Assembly: GCA_937138345.1 (NCBI GenBank)
Contig: CAKZOW010000014.1
Span: 1-53,621, forward strand
Origin: an uncultured archaeon
Lineage (GTDB): Archaea; Nanobdellota; Nanobdellia; Woesearchaeales; UBA583
Length of the DNA stretch: 53,621 nt
Reading direction: 5' to 3'
The notes beneath the pieces were generated by a model that had not been told where the DNA came from, did not search any database, and saw nothing but the letters and a program-made list of their open reading frames with translations. Of this stretch, positions 34,749-44,655 are shown piece after piece (within the stretch, counting starts at the first letter, position 1; each line of letters starts with the position of its first letter). Made by a program: the position numbers and the translations under genes.

Positions 34749-37700
34749 TCAATCAACAAATACTGAAAAGAAATCCTCTGCATTTCCTAAAAGTGTTCTT
34801 TGATAATGTGATTGTAAATCAAATGTAGAATTTATAGGCAATGAGAGGTCATAATAATATAATGTGTCTAAACCAACAACTTCACTAAAATCTTCTGGAT
34901 TTGATGAAGAAATTCTACTAAAAGGAGAAGGAGAGAACTCTGCGTAAGTATAATTTTGCCAAAATCCAAAATTCTCAACACTAGAATTAATAATAATTGT
35001 ATCATTTCCAGGCAAAATAATTGATTTAGATACTCTAACATGTTTATCTGGAAGTACATAAAAAACATGAGATAAATTCACCCTATTATCATAAGAATCA
35101 TTTACTTCAACATATAAATCATATCTTCCAGTAGTTAGATTTCTATAACCCTCCCAAAGAGTTGAAGAAAGAGGAGATAAAGTATCATTGATAACAATTC
35201 CTGCAATACTATACCATGCTAAATCCAAAGGAAGAGTACTATCTAAAGTAATATTTAATTCATCCCCTAAAAAGATTTTCGAATTATTCAATGGAGAAAG
35301 TAATGTTAATACTGGAAGTGGTGCATTAATTTGAATTGTTCTAGATCCAGTACAGTTAATATTATCTAAGGAATCATTTGCACAAACTCTATAAGAATAA
35401 ATACCATTTTTAATACCAGTGCTCCCATTGCAATAGTAACTAATTCCTGAATTAAGAGTACAACTAAGAGATAAATTCTCTCCTTCAAATTCTAACCATG
35501 CTGAATCAAAAGTTGTATCTTCAATAGATACATTAACATCAAATGTAGATATTGGATTAATCGAATTATTTGCAGGAGTAGGTGCTAAAAAATTAATCCT
35601 TGGAGGTTCGGATACTACAAAATTTCTAACACCACTTGTAACGATATCTCCATCACTATCATCACAAAAAATCTCAATTTGATGATTACCATCAGGAAAA
35701 TTATTTACAAATGCCTCTAAATAATTGAAACTAGGATTTGACATAGTCACATTTGCTGCACCATTAAGAGAATAACCACACCACCCTCCAAAACCATAAC
35801 TAGAAGTATCTAATGTAATATTAATTCGAAATGATTCTGTATTATTTAAAATCTCACTAGGGTTCAAGTAATTAATAATTAAAGATTGAATTGTAAATGG
35901 ATATGAGTCATTAATAAAAGAACCATCATCCTCATTTTGAAGCACATTCCCTGATGCATCCGTTAAAGCAACATAAGCAGTATAATTACCTAGTTGAAAA
36001 TTACCTGCAATAGAGTAAGTCCAAAAATCACTTAGTTGCCTAGCTTCTCCAGGATTGATAGAGATAGGATCAAAATTCAAAGTCTCAACAATACCTCCTG
36101 TTGAATTTTTAAATTGCTGTAAAAGATACGCAGTTAGTTGTCCTTCTCCATTATTTTCTACAATTGAAGGTGTAACATATTCTCTTTTAACATTTGTAAA
36201 TTCTATTGAATCACTTTGATCCATATTTATTGCTCTAAATCTAATATTCCTTTGATTAGCATTTGTCCAAGGGTCCAAATATGTAGGAATATTCTTCACA
36301 ATAACTTCACAGTAATGTGGATAAAATATAGTATCATCTAAATTACATAAAAAACTACCTGAATATGAAGTCCCATCAAAAATTTGTACTTCAATATCTG
36401 GGCTTGGATTCCCTAAAGTATTTGATCCCGAAGAATTATAATTAGTAATATTAAATCCAAGTTTAATTGCAGTAATTTTATCAACATCAGAACCAAAACT
36501 AGAATCAATAATATTCCAATCATTTTCCCAATCAACTCTTGGATTAAAGGAAATATTTACTGAATCTACTGTCCAACCATCCCTAACAGTATTAGCATTT
36601 GAGGTTAACCTAAACCTTACATAAGAATCACTTTGATCATCTAATTCTGGAAGAAGATAAGATGAAGTTCCATCTTGAAGCTCATAATCTAAACCACCCG
36701 TTCCAATAAGAGAATCTTGAAAATATACTGTCCAAGACCCTCCGGCATTATTTGAACCTTCAAAAAATGCCCTATCTGTAGTTGTACCATCTTGAAGTTC
36801 TAAAGCTCTCCAATATGTAGCTCTAATATTTGTCCTTCCAGTAAAGTCAAACAATGGAGATCTTAGCCATTGATTGGCATTATTATTATAATTGCCATTT
36901 AAATCAATGGCATAACAATTACCACTATCACAATTATTATTAAATGCAGTAGATGGCACCCCTCTTTCCCATTCATTTTGAGCACCTCCAGTAGTCCATC
37001 CTTGAACAGAAGAATCAAAATCATAATAAAAAAAACTTACATCTCCTTCCTCAGTGTATGTTGTCGTTGTAATATCCTCTACTTTATTGAAACTACTCAA
37101 ATTCAACGATTCACCTAATTTAAAAATATTTTGTTGAGATTGGATACCAATAAAAGCTCTCACACCAACTACCTCAAAATTTTTTGTTGATGAAAAAGCA
37201 GGATTTGATGAATTATCTTCACCAATAATCACATATCTATAGACACCATCTTGCAAAGTATCTGAAAAATTAAATGCATACAAATCAGCTCCAATATTAG
37301 ACATTAGATAAGTAGATTTAGAAAAATCTGGGAAAGTAACTTCAACTTGAACATTATCAACTAAAACATTATCAGTTACATTGGCAGATATAGTAGTTAC
37401 ACCACCAATTGAAAAAGTAGGTGAAGAAATTGACACATTTGTTATAACTGGAATAGTAATATCTGTGTTATTTGCCCTCACAAATAAAGTTCTCTCTCCA
37501 CTATCTTGAGAAGACATCTGAAAATAATTTACAAGGCTTGATTGTCCTACACAGGAGATATTATACTCTCCAATCGTATTCTCTGTGAATGAATAAGAAG
37601 TTCTTCCAGAAGAGTCAGTAAAATTTGAACCCAATAAGACCCCATCTTGAAAAAATTGTACTTCAAGGCCAGAATAAGTAGTTGATGGAATATTTGCATC

Positions 37701-40553
37701 CACAAATTGGCAAGATATAGTAGTATTTATACCCTCATAACCAACATTTGGAATTAAATCTGTTTGATTAATTCCAAGTTCTGCAATAATATCAAAAGTT
37801 CTAGTTATGGAAGAATTTCCCCTAAGATTAAAGTAAAGGTCATTAGCACTTGTTTGAGAGATAGTTACAGGGCCAATAGATGAAAATAAAGAGGTATCTG
37901 AAGTATCCAAAGAAGTTAAAGTTGAATTTTGATCAACAGTATCAACTAAGTACTCAACTACTGAACCATCACCATTGTGAGTTAAAGATCCACTTTGAAG
38001 AGGTAAATCCCAAAGTACTGTTGAATTAATAATATTTCCTCTAATTACATTCAGATTATTTCCAACTGAAGTTCCATTCTCCAAATTCCATGAAAGTAAA
38101 ATCGGAGCAACTTTATCTAATACTTCAAATTCAACATCATCATGGTCTCTGTATGTAGGTTCATGACAAATTCTATTTACAAATCCTTGGTATACAACAC
38201 TCGCTCTTACATGATGAGCTCCAACATAATTTGTTAATGTTTGAGTTGTACAATATTGTTGAATTCCAATACATGCTGTTGCATCTCCTGTTGTTCCTGT
38301 CTGAAAAATAACATCTGAATTTGCAAAATCAGAAGCCCTACCTTTATATCCAATCGATGCCCTATCACCATTATATGCAGTATCACAAGTAACATCAATA
38401 CATATTTCAATAGTATCTCCAACTCCAAAATAGGAGCCATTTAAATTTCTAACAATAATATCATCTACCCACTCATATTCTTTATTACCATCATTACAAG
38501 TAGTATCAATAGTCTGGTCTCCTGCTACCGGAGTATCCAAACCATCTCCTACTCTACAACCCGCACCACAAATACATGGAGATTCAGAACCACAAACTTG
38601 AGCAGCAGGATCAATTGCAAATAACCAAGAACGATTTTCATAAAATACTCTATTCTCATATTCAATCCAAGAGTTACCCAAGTAATAAAGATAAGGGGTA
38701 ACTAGAGGTACTTGTGCGACATAATAAGGTTCAAAATCAGAAGTTATATTAAACCACTTCAAATACATTGTGTCATTTTCGCTATAATAAATATTAGCGT
38801 TAGTTTCATTAATTTCAAAATCAGAACTCACTACTTCAATTAAATCAAATTCTCCTACATATCTTGAATCAACATTTGATATATCAAAATCATTTCTAAA
38901 AGGTCCAAGCCAAGGATCAATAGTTACAGGAACATCCCTAATAATATCAAAAGGATAACTCTCAACAACATTAAAAAAAGAAGTAATATCTACAATCATA
39001 TCTTCTAACTCTACCTGAGCATAAAGCGAATACTCTCCAATCTCATCAGTTAGAAGAGATGTTTCATACACACCAATATTTTCTGTTTTAAAAATTTGCC
39101 CTGATTGTGATGTTAGCACAAGAGTTTCATTTGAAGGTTTTGTAACCTCTAAAGTAATTTGAGCATCATCAACTAAAAAACCCCATTTATCTAAAACAAC
39201 AATTAACATCTCAGATACTTCATTTTCTTTGTAAAGTGGTTTTTTTGTATTAATTGAAATCAAACCATAAGCAAAAGAATCCTGTTCAACTTCCTCCGAA
39301 CCATCTTCATATCGAGTTATTTTCTCATAAGTGTAAATCCCTGGTTGTAATTTTCTCTGAGATAAAGACTCAGAATCATTTACTTCAATTAATTTTTTTC
39401 CTTGATCAAAATAAATTTTCTCATCCTCAAAAATAATTTCTTTATCTTTTTGAATAGAACTTCCCTGTAAGTCATTAGATTCGGAAATATTTGCTTCAAT
39501 AATAGTTAAATTATTTTCTAAAAGAGGTTTTTCTAATAAAAATGATTCATTATTGGTAAAATTCTCAGCCATTCTAGTAAAACCCACAGAGAAATTAGTA
39601 ATTTGATTACTTAAGTTATCTAAAGATTCAACATTTGTAAAACTAGGAATTTCTTTTTTAGATGGAAGTTTATCTTTAGATGATAATTTTACTTTATAAG
39701 AATTCATCTCTTGTGTTTCCCTATCTAATTTAGAAATCTCGTCCATATCTACTAAACCATCCTCTGAGACTTCCAATACTTTTTCTCTTCCTTGAAAATC
39801 AATTCCTATTACCTCATTACCTGAGGAATTAATTTTAACAATAGTTGATAAATTTTCTTTTACAACTTCCGTTTCTAAATCTTTAGAAAATAATACAAAA
39901 GAAGATGACAAAGTATCATCAGGCAAATATACTTGAACTTGATATTTACCAAATTCCAAATCTTTTGAGAGATTTATTGAAAAATCACACTCCAAATCAC
40001 AAGCAATGACCTCATCAATTTTTTTACTAGGATTTCCTTGAGGAAATATTCTAAAAATAACATTTTCTTGAGCTCTTTCTAAGAAAAGAGTTCCTTCTAA
40101 AAAAGGAATCTCATAAGGTTTAACTTCCACGTTTGGATTTAAGAAAATACTATTATTAGATTGTTTTTTTTCTAAAAGAAAGGGAATTGATTGTAAATAT
40201 CTATCTCCCTCATAACTTGAGTAAATATGTAATTGTAACTCTTCAAAAAAAACTTTTTTAATTGGCACTTTTACCTCACAAATATCTTGGTTACAATCAA
40301 TTGACTCCGAACCTAACACTAAATTTTCTTTTCCATATAAAATTTCAAAGTCAAGCTCTAATTCTTCACCTACATTATTTTCAACTTCAACTAAAACAGA
40401 ATAAGGAATTTTTTCATTATTAATATACGTGATTTTAGCATCAAAAATACCATCTGAGCTCAAATAAGAAATAGCTGAAAGAGAAGAAATAATAAAAATA
40501 CTAAAAATTAAACTAAATAAGTACCATTCCTTTCTAATAAAGGGTTTATTCAA
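34749..40553 (-). CDS. Giant secreted multi-domain surface protein (about 1934 residues)
   Basis: The frame has no ATG near its start. I start it at a TTG at 40553 (NKPFIRKEWYLFSLIFSIF, a proper signal peptide), 29 bases after a TATA box; a TTG at 40610 is the alternative. Seen: Glu/Ser-rich N-terminal region to about residue 400; Ig-like and macroglobulin-like beta domains; a cysteine-rich patch near 650 (CGSESPCICGAGC); a MAM/jellyroll-like domain about 1176-1331 (FDSSVQGWTT, RDGWTVDSVNISF); and several Ig-like repeats to the end. There is no C-terminal anchor. Next to the ABC pair at 40.6-42.5 kb. Confidence 0.8.
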   Translation of the reverse strand: MNKPFIRKEWYLFSLIFSIFIISSLSAISYLSSDGIFDAKITYINNEKIPYSVLVEVENNVGEELELDFEILYGKENLVLGSESIDCNQDICEVKVPIKKVFFEELQLHIYSSYEGDRYLQSIPFLLEKKQSNNSIFLNPNVEVKPYEIPFLEGTLFLERAQENVIFRIFPQGNPSKKIDEVIACDLECDFSINLSKDLEFGKYQVQVYLPDDTLSSSFVLFSKDLETEVVKENLSTIVKINSSGNEVIGIDFQGREKVLEVSEDGLVDMDEISKLDRETQEMNSYKVKLSSKDKLPSKKEIPSFTNVESLDNLSNQITNFSVGFTRMAENFTNNESFLLEKPLLENNLTIIEANISESNDLQGSSIQKDKEIIFEDEKIYFDQGKKLIEVNDSESLSQRKLQPGIYTYEKITRYEDGSEEVEQDSFAYGLISINTKKPLYKENEVSEMLIVVLDKWGFLVDDAQITLEVTKPSNETLVLTSQSGQIFKTENIGVYETSLLTDEIGEYSLYAQVELEDMIVDITSFFNVVESYPFDIIRDVPVTIDPWLGPFRNDFDISNVDSRYVGEFDLIEVVSSDFEINETNANIYYSENDTMYLKWFNITSDFEPYYVAQVPLVTPYLYYLGNSWIEYENRVFYENRSWLFAIDPAAQVCGSESPCICGAGCRVGDGLDTPVAGDQTIDTTCNDGNKEYEWVDDIIVRNLNGSYFGVGDTIEICIDVTCDTAYNGDRASIGYKGRASDFANSDVIFQTGTTGDATACIGIQQYCTTQTLTNYVGAHHVRASVVYQGFVNRICHEPTYRDHDDVEFEVLDKVAPILLSWNLENGTSVGNNLNVIRGNIINSTVLWDLPLQSGSLTHNGDGSVVEYLVDTVDQNSTLTSLDTSDTSLFSSIGPVTISQTSANDLYFNLRGNSSITRTFDIIAELGINQTDLIPNVGYEGINTTISCQFVDANIPSTTYSGLEVQFFQDGVLLGSNFTDSSGRTSYSFTENTIGEYNISCVGQSSLVNYFQMSSQDSGERTLFVRANNTDITIPVITNVSISSPTFSIGGVTTISANVTDNVLVDNVQVEVTFPDFSKSTYLMSNIGADLYAFNFSDTLQDGVYRYVIIGEDNSSNPAFSSTKNFEVVGVRAFIGIQSQQNIFKLGESLNLSSFNKVEDITTTTYTEEGDVSFFYYDFDSSVQGWTTGGAQNEWERGVPSTAFNNNCDSGNCYAIDLNGNYNNNANQWLRSPLFDFTGRTNIRATYWRALELQDGTTTDRAFFEGSNNAGGSWTVYFQDSLIGTGGLDYELQDGTSSYLLPELDDQSDSYVRFRLTSNANTVRDGWTVDSVNISFNPRVDWENDWNIIDSSFGSDVDKITAIKLGFNITNYNSSGSNTLGNPSPDIEVQIFDGTSYSGSFLCNLDDTIFYPHYCEVIVKNIPTYLDPWTNANQRNIRFRAINMDQSDSIEFTNVKREYVTPSIVENNGEGQLTAYLLQQFKNSTGGIVETLNFDPISINPGEARQLSDFWTYSIAGNFQLGNYTAYVALTDASGNVLQNEDDGSFINDSYPFTIQSLIINYLNPSEILNNTESFRINITLDTSSYGFGGWCGYSLNGAANVTMSNPSFNYLEAFVNNFPDGNHQIEIFCDDSDGDIVTSGVRNFVVSEPPRINFLAPTPANNSINPISTFDVNVSIEDTTFDSAWLEFEGENLSLSCTLNSGISYYCNGSTGIKNGIYSYRVCANDSLDNINCTGSRTIQINAPLPVLTLLSPLNNSKIFLGDELNITLDSTLPLDLAWYSIAGIVINDTLSPLSSTLWEGYRNLTTGRYDLYVEVNDSYDNRVNLSHVFYVLPDKHVRVSKSIILPGNDTIIINSSVENFGFWQNYTYAEFSPSPFSRISSSNPEDFSEVVGLDTLYYYDLSLPINSTFDLQSHYQRTLLGNAEDFFSVFVD

Positions 40554-40576
40554 TAAGAAAATATCACAATTCTCAT

Positions 40577-40586
40577 TTATAAAATT
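40577..40586 (-). promoter_or_regulatory. TATA box of the giant surface protein
   Basis: tttataaaat (an ATTTTATAAA element on the minus strand) about 29 bases before the TTG at 40553 supports that start and a leaderless mRNA. Confidence 0.5.
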
Positions 40587-40615
40587 ATACTTTTTCTCAA
40601 AAATGAACAAAAAAA

Positions 40616-41296
40616 TTATTGTGAATCAATAACAACCCCATCCTTCATCTCAATTACTCTATCAACTTGTTTTTTAAAGTCATCTTCATGAGTAACCATA
40701 ACAATAGTCATATTAAATTTCTTATTTAAAGACCTAAATAAAGACATAATTTCCTGTGAATTTTTAGAATCTAAATTAGCAGTAGGCTCATCTGCAAAAA
40801 GAATTAAAGGTTTATTCATAATTGATCTAGCAATAGATACTCTTTGTTGTTGACCTCCACTTAGCTCAGAAGGAAGTTTTGAGAGTTGGTCTCCTAACCC
40901 TACTTCCCTTAAACATTCATGTGCTCTAGATCTTGATTCTTCTACAGACATAGAATCTGCAATACCAATAATTTCTAAATTCTCAGTAATAGTGAGTTCT
41001 GGAATCAAATTAAAATCCTGAAAAACATACCCCAAATACTTTAGTCGAGCATTTGTCTGTTCAGTACTTGTCATCTCAAGCATACTATGTCCATGAATAA
41101 TTACTTTCCCTTCATTTGCTTGATCTAAAAGACCCATAATATAGAGCAAAGTAGACTTTCCTGAACCTGATGAACCAACTAATGCTACAAACTCCCCATA
41201 TTCAATATCCAAATTTACTCCTTTTAAAATTTCAACTGAATTATTCTTACCAAATTGATAAGATTTTCTAATATTTTTTACCTCAATAAATGCCAT
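40616..41296 (-). CDS. MacB/LolD-type ABC transporter ATP-binding protein
   Basis: A 226-residue ATPase: Walker A GSSGSGKST (41-49), Q-loop in VFQDFNLIP, signature LSGGQQQR (145-152), Walker B LILFADE (164-170), H-loop MVTHEDD. The LolD/MacB subclass typically drives a mechanotransmission permease instead of substrate import. It lies one base after the permease gene and is followed by the giant surface protein. The pair could export or remodel surface lipoprotein-like substrates; that is inference. Confidence 0.93.
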   Translation of the reverse strand: MAFIEVKNIRKSYQFGKNNSVEILKGVNLDIEYGEFVALVGSSGSGKSTLLYIMGLLDQANEGKVIIHGHSMLEMTSTEQTNARLKYLGYVFQDFNLIPELTITENLEIIGIADSMSVEESRSRAHECLREVGLGDQLSKLPSELSGGQQQRVSIARSIMNKPLILFADEPTANLDSKNSQEIMSLFRSLNKKFNMTIVMVTHEDDFKKQVDRVIEMKDGVVIDSQ

Positions 41297-41297
41297 G

Positions 41298-42494
41298 TTA
41301 ATCCACCCCCCTTAAAACACTGACAATATTTTTTTTCACAGTTTTATGTGAAGCAAAAAATCCTCCAAAAAGAGAAGATACAATGATAATTAATGAAGAA
41401 GTTAATAACTCTAAAATTGTATATTGTGGATAAAAAAAACCCATTGGCAGTTTAATTGGATTTAATTCTAAATAAAGAGTCAACATAGCAAAACCAATAA
41501 AACCAATAATAATCCCAGCAATTGCATATAAAAGACTCAAAATAACATAAGATTTGATAATTGTTTTCTCCGAAATTCCCACTGCTTTGAGAATAGATAA
41601 TTGTTTTTTCTTATTATTTACATTAATGTAAATAATGATAAAAATAACAATAAATGTTGAAAAAATTCCAATAACATTAGCTAACAAAGTAGTTATTTTC
41701 TGTGATTCTAAAATGGTTTCTGCTAGAGATAATTCTTCAAGTGAATCAATAACTTTCGCATTAATTCCCAAATTTGCAACTTGTACCTTAACATCTTCTT
41801 TAGTATAACCTTCATTGATCTTAATTAAAATTTCTGAAGAAATATCTTCATTAAAACCATAAACCTCTCTAAGTTCATCAATAGAAATTAAGAGATAAAA
41901 ATCAGGAATCCAAAATAATGTATCCATAATTCCCGATACAGTATATGATTTTTCAACACCATTATCAAAAATCAATTTAGCTCTCTGACCTACCCTCAAA
42001 TCTAAAGGTTCAAAACCTGTAGTTCCCTTAGCTCCATCAAGATTTCCTACTAATTCATCACCTAAAATAACCTCATCTCGAACATTTCTCCCCAAATAAG
42101 AACCCCTCTCAATTGATGAGTGGAACTTTGAAATATATCTCTCCTCATTAATATCAATACCTTTAATAACTGGAATAAATGAACCTTTATCATCAAACAA
42201 TGAACCTGTTGCAGAAAGCCTAGGACTAGCAGCATAAACTGAACCCAAAGATCTAACTTTTTTTAAAATTTCTTCAGTCTCATAAATAAAAGTCTCTTCT
42301 TCTTTAGGTATAATTGTCAAATCTGCAAATGCATAGTCTATTAATTTCGTATTAGTTACATCTTCAATACCATTATTTAGAGAATTAAAAAATGATAAAT
42401 TAATAAAAGAAAATGATAAAATACTCACTACTAAAAAAAAAAGCTTTATTGATGATTTTAAATTCTTTATTGCTAAAAAAAATGAGAGATTCAT
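41298..42494 (-). CDS. FtsX/MacB-like ABC transporter permease
   Basis: A 398-residue permease with the MacB layout: one N-terminal helix (IKLFFLVVSILSFSFINLSF), a periplasmic-type extracellular domain of about 230 residues (including LIDYAFADLTIIP and SISELR-like turns), and three C-terminal helices (VIGIFSTFIVIFIIIYINV, YVILSLLYAIAGIIIGFI, LLTSSLIIIVSSLFG). The motif LSILKAVGISEKTI between the last helices is typical of the FtsX family. Works with the ATPase after it and follows the CARDB-like protein by 6 bp. Confidence 0.9.
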   Translation of the reverse strand: MNLSFFLAIKNLKSSIKLFFLVVSILSFSFINLSFFNSLNNGIEDVTNTKLIDYAFADLTIIPKEEETFIYETEEILKKVRSLGSVYAASPRLSATGSLFDDKGSFIPVIKGIDINEERYISKFHSSIERGSYLGRNVRDEVILGDELVGNLDGAKGTTGFEPLDLRVGQRAKLIFDNGVEKSYTVSGIMDTLFWIPDFYLLISIDELREVYGFNEDISSEILIKINEGYTKEDVKVQVANLGINAKVIDSLEELSLAETILESQKITTLLANVIGIFSTFIVIFIIIYINVNNKKKQLSILKAVGISEKTIIKSYVILSLLYAIAGIIIGFIGFAMLTLYLELNPIKLPMGFFYPQYTILELLTSSLIIIVSSLFGGFFASHKTVKKNIVSVLRGVD

Positions 42495-42500
42495 ACTATA

Positions 42501-43604
42501 TTACCTTCTTTTTACAAGTAACACTAAAATACCTACTACAAGTAAAACACCCACAACAATAATAGGCAAATTTGATTTTTTCTCAACCGGGAAAACAACT
42601 TCTTGAGTTGAAGTATGTTCTCCAAAGTCATCCTCATAACTAATTGTCAAAAATAGAGGTAAAGAACCACTAGTTTGTGGAGTTAATGAAAAAATAAATG
42701 GCAAATCTTCATTTTTATTTATAGTACCAAAAAATGCTTCTTTTTGTCCCATTACGTCTCCTTCTAAAGAAACTCTAACATTTTTAGCCTTACCTAAACC
42801 GTCATTTTCAAGCCTAATTGAGAGTTGTGTTGATTCACCTTCAAAAATTGCATCTTCTATTTCTAAATGTTGTAAAATAATATTTGCTCTATCCTTAACT
42901 TCCATACCAATAGTCTCCCTAACTTCATAGAGATTATTTTGTGAATCTTCATAAGTTAAAATAATAGGAAGAAGTAAATAACCTGACTCAACTGAAGAAG
43001 AAGATAAAAATCTCCCTTCAATAACTTGTTTTGAATTTACATCCAAAGTTCTTTGAAATAAAAAATTCTCATCTAACAAACCCAAACTAGAAGAGTCCGG
43101 AGTTAATTTAATATTTTTTGCAAGACCTGTACCCTCATTGATAATCTCAAGTGCTAAGTTAAATTCTGTCTCTGGAATTATCTCAACATCGTTTGCAACA
43201 TTGAGAACTAAATTTGGAAGACCTGTAACTTGTACTGAAAAATCTCTTTCAACTGAGAGTGTTGAGTCATATTGGGTTGTAGCTTTAATTGTATAAAAAC
43301 CTGATTCTAAAGAAGATTTTGCTGTTAAAAAAAAAGTAATGGTTTTAGAACATGATGTACACAATCGAGATTCTGAATCACTTTGATCATCACTTTTTAA
43401 AATAAAACTATCTCCAAATGTCAGACTAGTCCTACCTAAAATGATTTCATCATTACCTTCATTAGTTAATCTAAGCTGTAGCGTTACATCTTGACCAGGT
43501 TGAACTGGATTGGGTTCTATGGAATTAAGAGAAATCTGTGGTGCTGCTGAAAATACAGAAGCCATCATAAAAAAAACCATCAATAAAAACATATAAAATT
43601 TCAT
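42501..43604 (-). CDS. S-layer-like CARDB-type protein with C-terminal anchor
   Basis: A 367-residue protein from ATG 43604 (MKFYMFLLMVFFMMASVFS signal). Three Ig-like domains of the COG1361/CARDB type follow (SLNSIEPNPVQPGQDVTL; LVLNVANDVEIIPETEF; IILQHLEIEDAIFEGEST), with two cysteines (LCTSCS). It ends in a membrane helix (PIIVVGVLLVVGILVLLV) and KRR. Such anchored proteins often sit beside MacB-like ABC permeases in archaea, here in the order protein-permease-ATPase, so it is likely the outer component of that transporter. Confidence 0.8.
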   Translation of the reverse strand: MKFYMFLLMVFFMMASVFSAAPQISLNSIEPNPVQPGQDVTLQLRLTNEGNDEIILGRTSLTFGDSFILKSDDQSDSESRLCTSCSKTITFFLTAKSSLESGFYTIKATTQYDSTLSVERDFSVQVTGLPNLVLNVANDVEIIPETEFNLALEIINEGTGLAKNIKLTPDSSSLGLLDENFLFQRTLDVNSKQVIEGRFLSSSSVESGYLLLPIILTYEDSQNNLYEVRETIGMEVKDRANIILQHLEIEDAIFEGESTQLSIRLENDGLGKAKNVRVSLEGDVMGQKEAFFGTINKNEDLPFIFSLTPQTSGSLPLFLTISYEDDFGEHTSTQEVVFPVEKKSNLPIIVVGVLLVVGILVLLVKRR

Positions 43605-43706
43605 AAGATAACATGCAGATAAATTATATAATAGTATTTGCAACAACTAATGAGTAAAAAGAAAGAAACAAAAGTATTGTTTTAACTCAAAAAAACATAT
43701 GTAAAC

Positions 43707-43718
43707 ATTTATATAATA
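43707..43718 (+). promoter_or_regulatory. Strong TATA box of the ThiF-like gene
   Basis: atttatataata, centred about 25 bases before the ATG at 43737; the surrounding aacatttatataata is repeated before the 46495 gene. Confidence 0.6.
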
Positions 43719-43736
43719 TTAACATAACTACCAATT

Positions 43737-44591
43737 ATGACTAAGTTTAACTACAAAGAAGCATTTCAAAGAAATCTTGGTTTAGTAGGTGAAGAAGAAC
43801 AAGAAATTATAAAAAATACTACTATTGCTATTCCTGGAATGGGTGGAGTTGGTGGATCTCATCTAATAGCCCTTGTTAGACAAGGATTTGAGAAATTCCA
43901 TATTGCCGATATGGATGAATACGAAGTAAAAAATATCAATAGACAATACGGAGCTACAATCAAAACTATAAATAAATCTAAAGTTCTAACTATGAAAGAA
44001 AGAGCCCTTGAAATAAATCCAAATTGTAAAATCAAAGTATTTGAAAAAGGAATCAATAAAGAAAATATTGATATATTTCTCGAACATGTTGATATCTCAG
44101 TAGATGGACTTGATTTCTTTGAAGTAGATATTAGAAGATTATTTTACAATAAATCACTAAAAAAAAACATTCCACTCATAACTGCAGGTCCTATTGGATT
44201 TAGCGTAGCATCGTTAATCTTTGATCCAAAAAGCAAATATAATTTTGATACTTACTTCGATATTGATGACTCTACAAAATATATAGACAAACTATTAAAA
44301 TTTGGTGCCGGACTAACACCTTCATTACTTCAAAGACCATACATAAAAAAAATTTCTCTCAAAGAAAAAAAGGGACCCTCCTCAATTGGTGCTGTAAATA
44401 TGTGTTCTGGTTTTGTAGTTATTCAAACTCTAAAAATTATCCTCGATTGGAAGAATGTTAAATATGTACCATATTACCACCAATTTGATGTGAGAAGAGA
44501 CAAATACATATGTAAAAAAAATTATTGTGGAAACAAAAATCCTATTCAAAAGATAAAAATAATGGTTGCTAAAAAACTATACAATAAGTGA
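43737..44591 (+). CDS. ThiF/MoeB/E1-like adenylyltransferase
   Basis: A 284-residue Rossmann protein of the ThiF/HesA/MoeB family, which adenylates the C-terminus of ubiquitin-like or sulfur-carrier proteins. ATP motif GMGGVG (34-39), DMDEYEVKNINRQ (58-70, with the conserved Asp, Asn and Arg), and VDGLDFFEVDIR are clear. The zinc CxxC pairs of MoeB are not seen; CKKNYCG near the end is a possible remnant. A catalytic cysteine is uncertain (MCSGF). Target unknown; no small Gly-Gly protein is nearby. Confidence 0.85.
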   Translation: MTKFNYKEAFQRNLGLVGEEEQEIIKNTTIAIPGMGGVGGSHLIALVRQGFEKFHIADMDEYEVKNINRQYGATIKTINKSKVLTMKERALEINPNCKIKVFEKGINKENIDIFLEHVDISVDGLDFFEVDIRRLFYNKSLKKNIPLITAGPIGFSVASLIFDPKSKYNFDTYFDIDDSTKYIDKLLKFGAGLTPSLLQRPYIKKISLKEKKGPSSIGAVNMCSGFVVIQTLKIILDWKNVKYVPYYHQFDVRRDKYICKKNYCGNKNPIQKIKIMVAKKLYNK

Positions 44592-44628
44592 GATACTTTT
44601 TTACAACTAATAAGTTTCACTCAAACTA

Positions 44629-44638
44629 CTTATATAAT
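44629..44638 (+). promoter_or_regulatory. TATA box of the tyrosine-rich gene
   Basis: cttatataat, centred about 24 bases before the ATG at 44656; an ATG start is preferred over the GTG at 44650 for this reason. Confidence 0.55.
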
Positions 44639-44655
44639 GTATTTAAAATGTGGAT

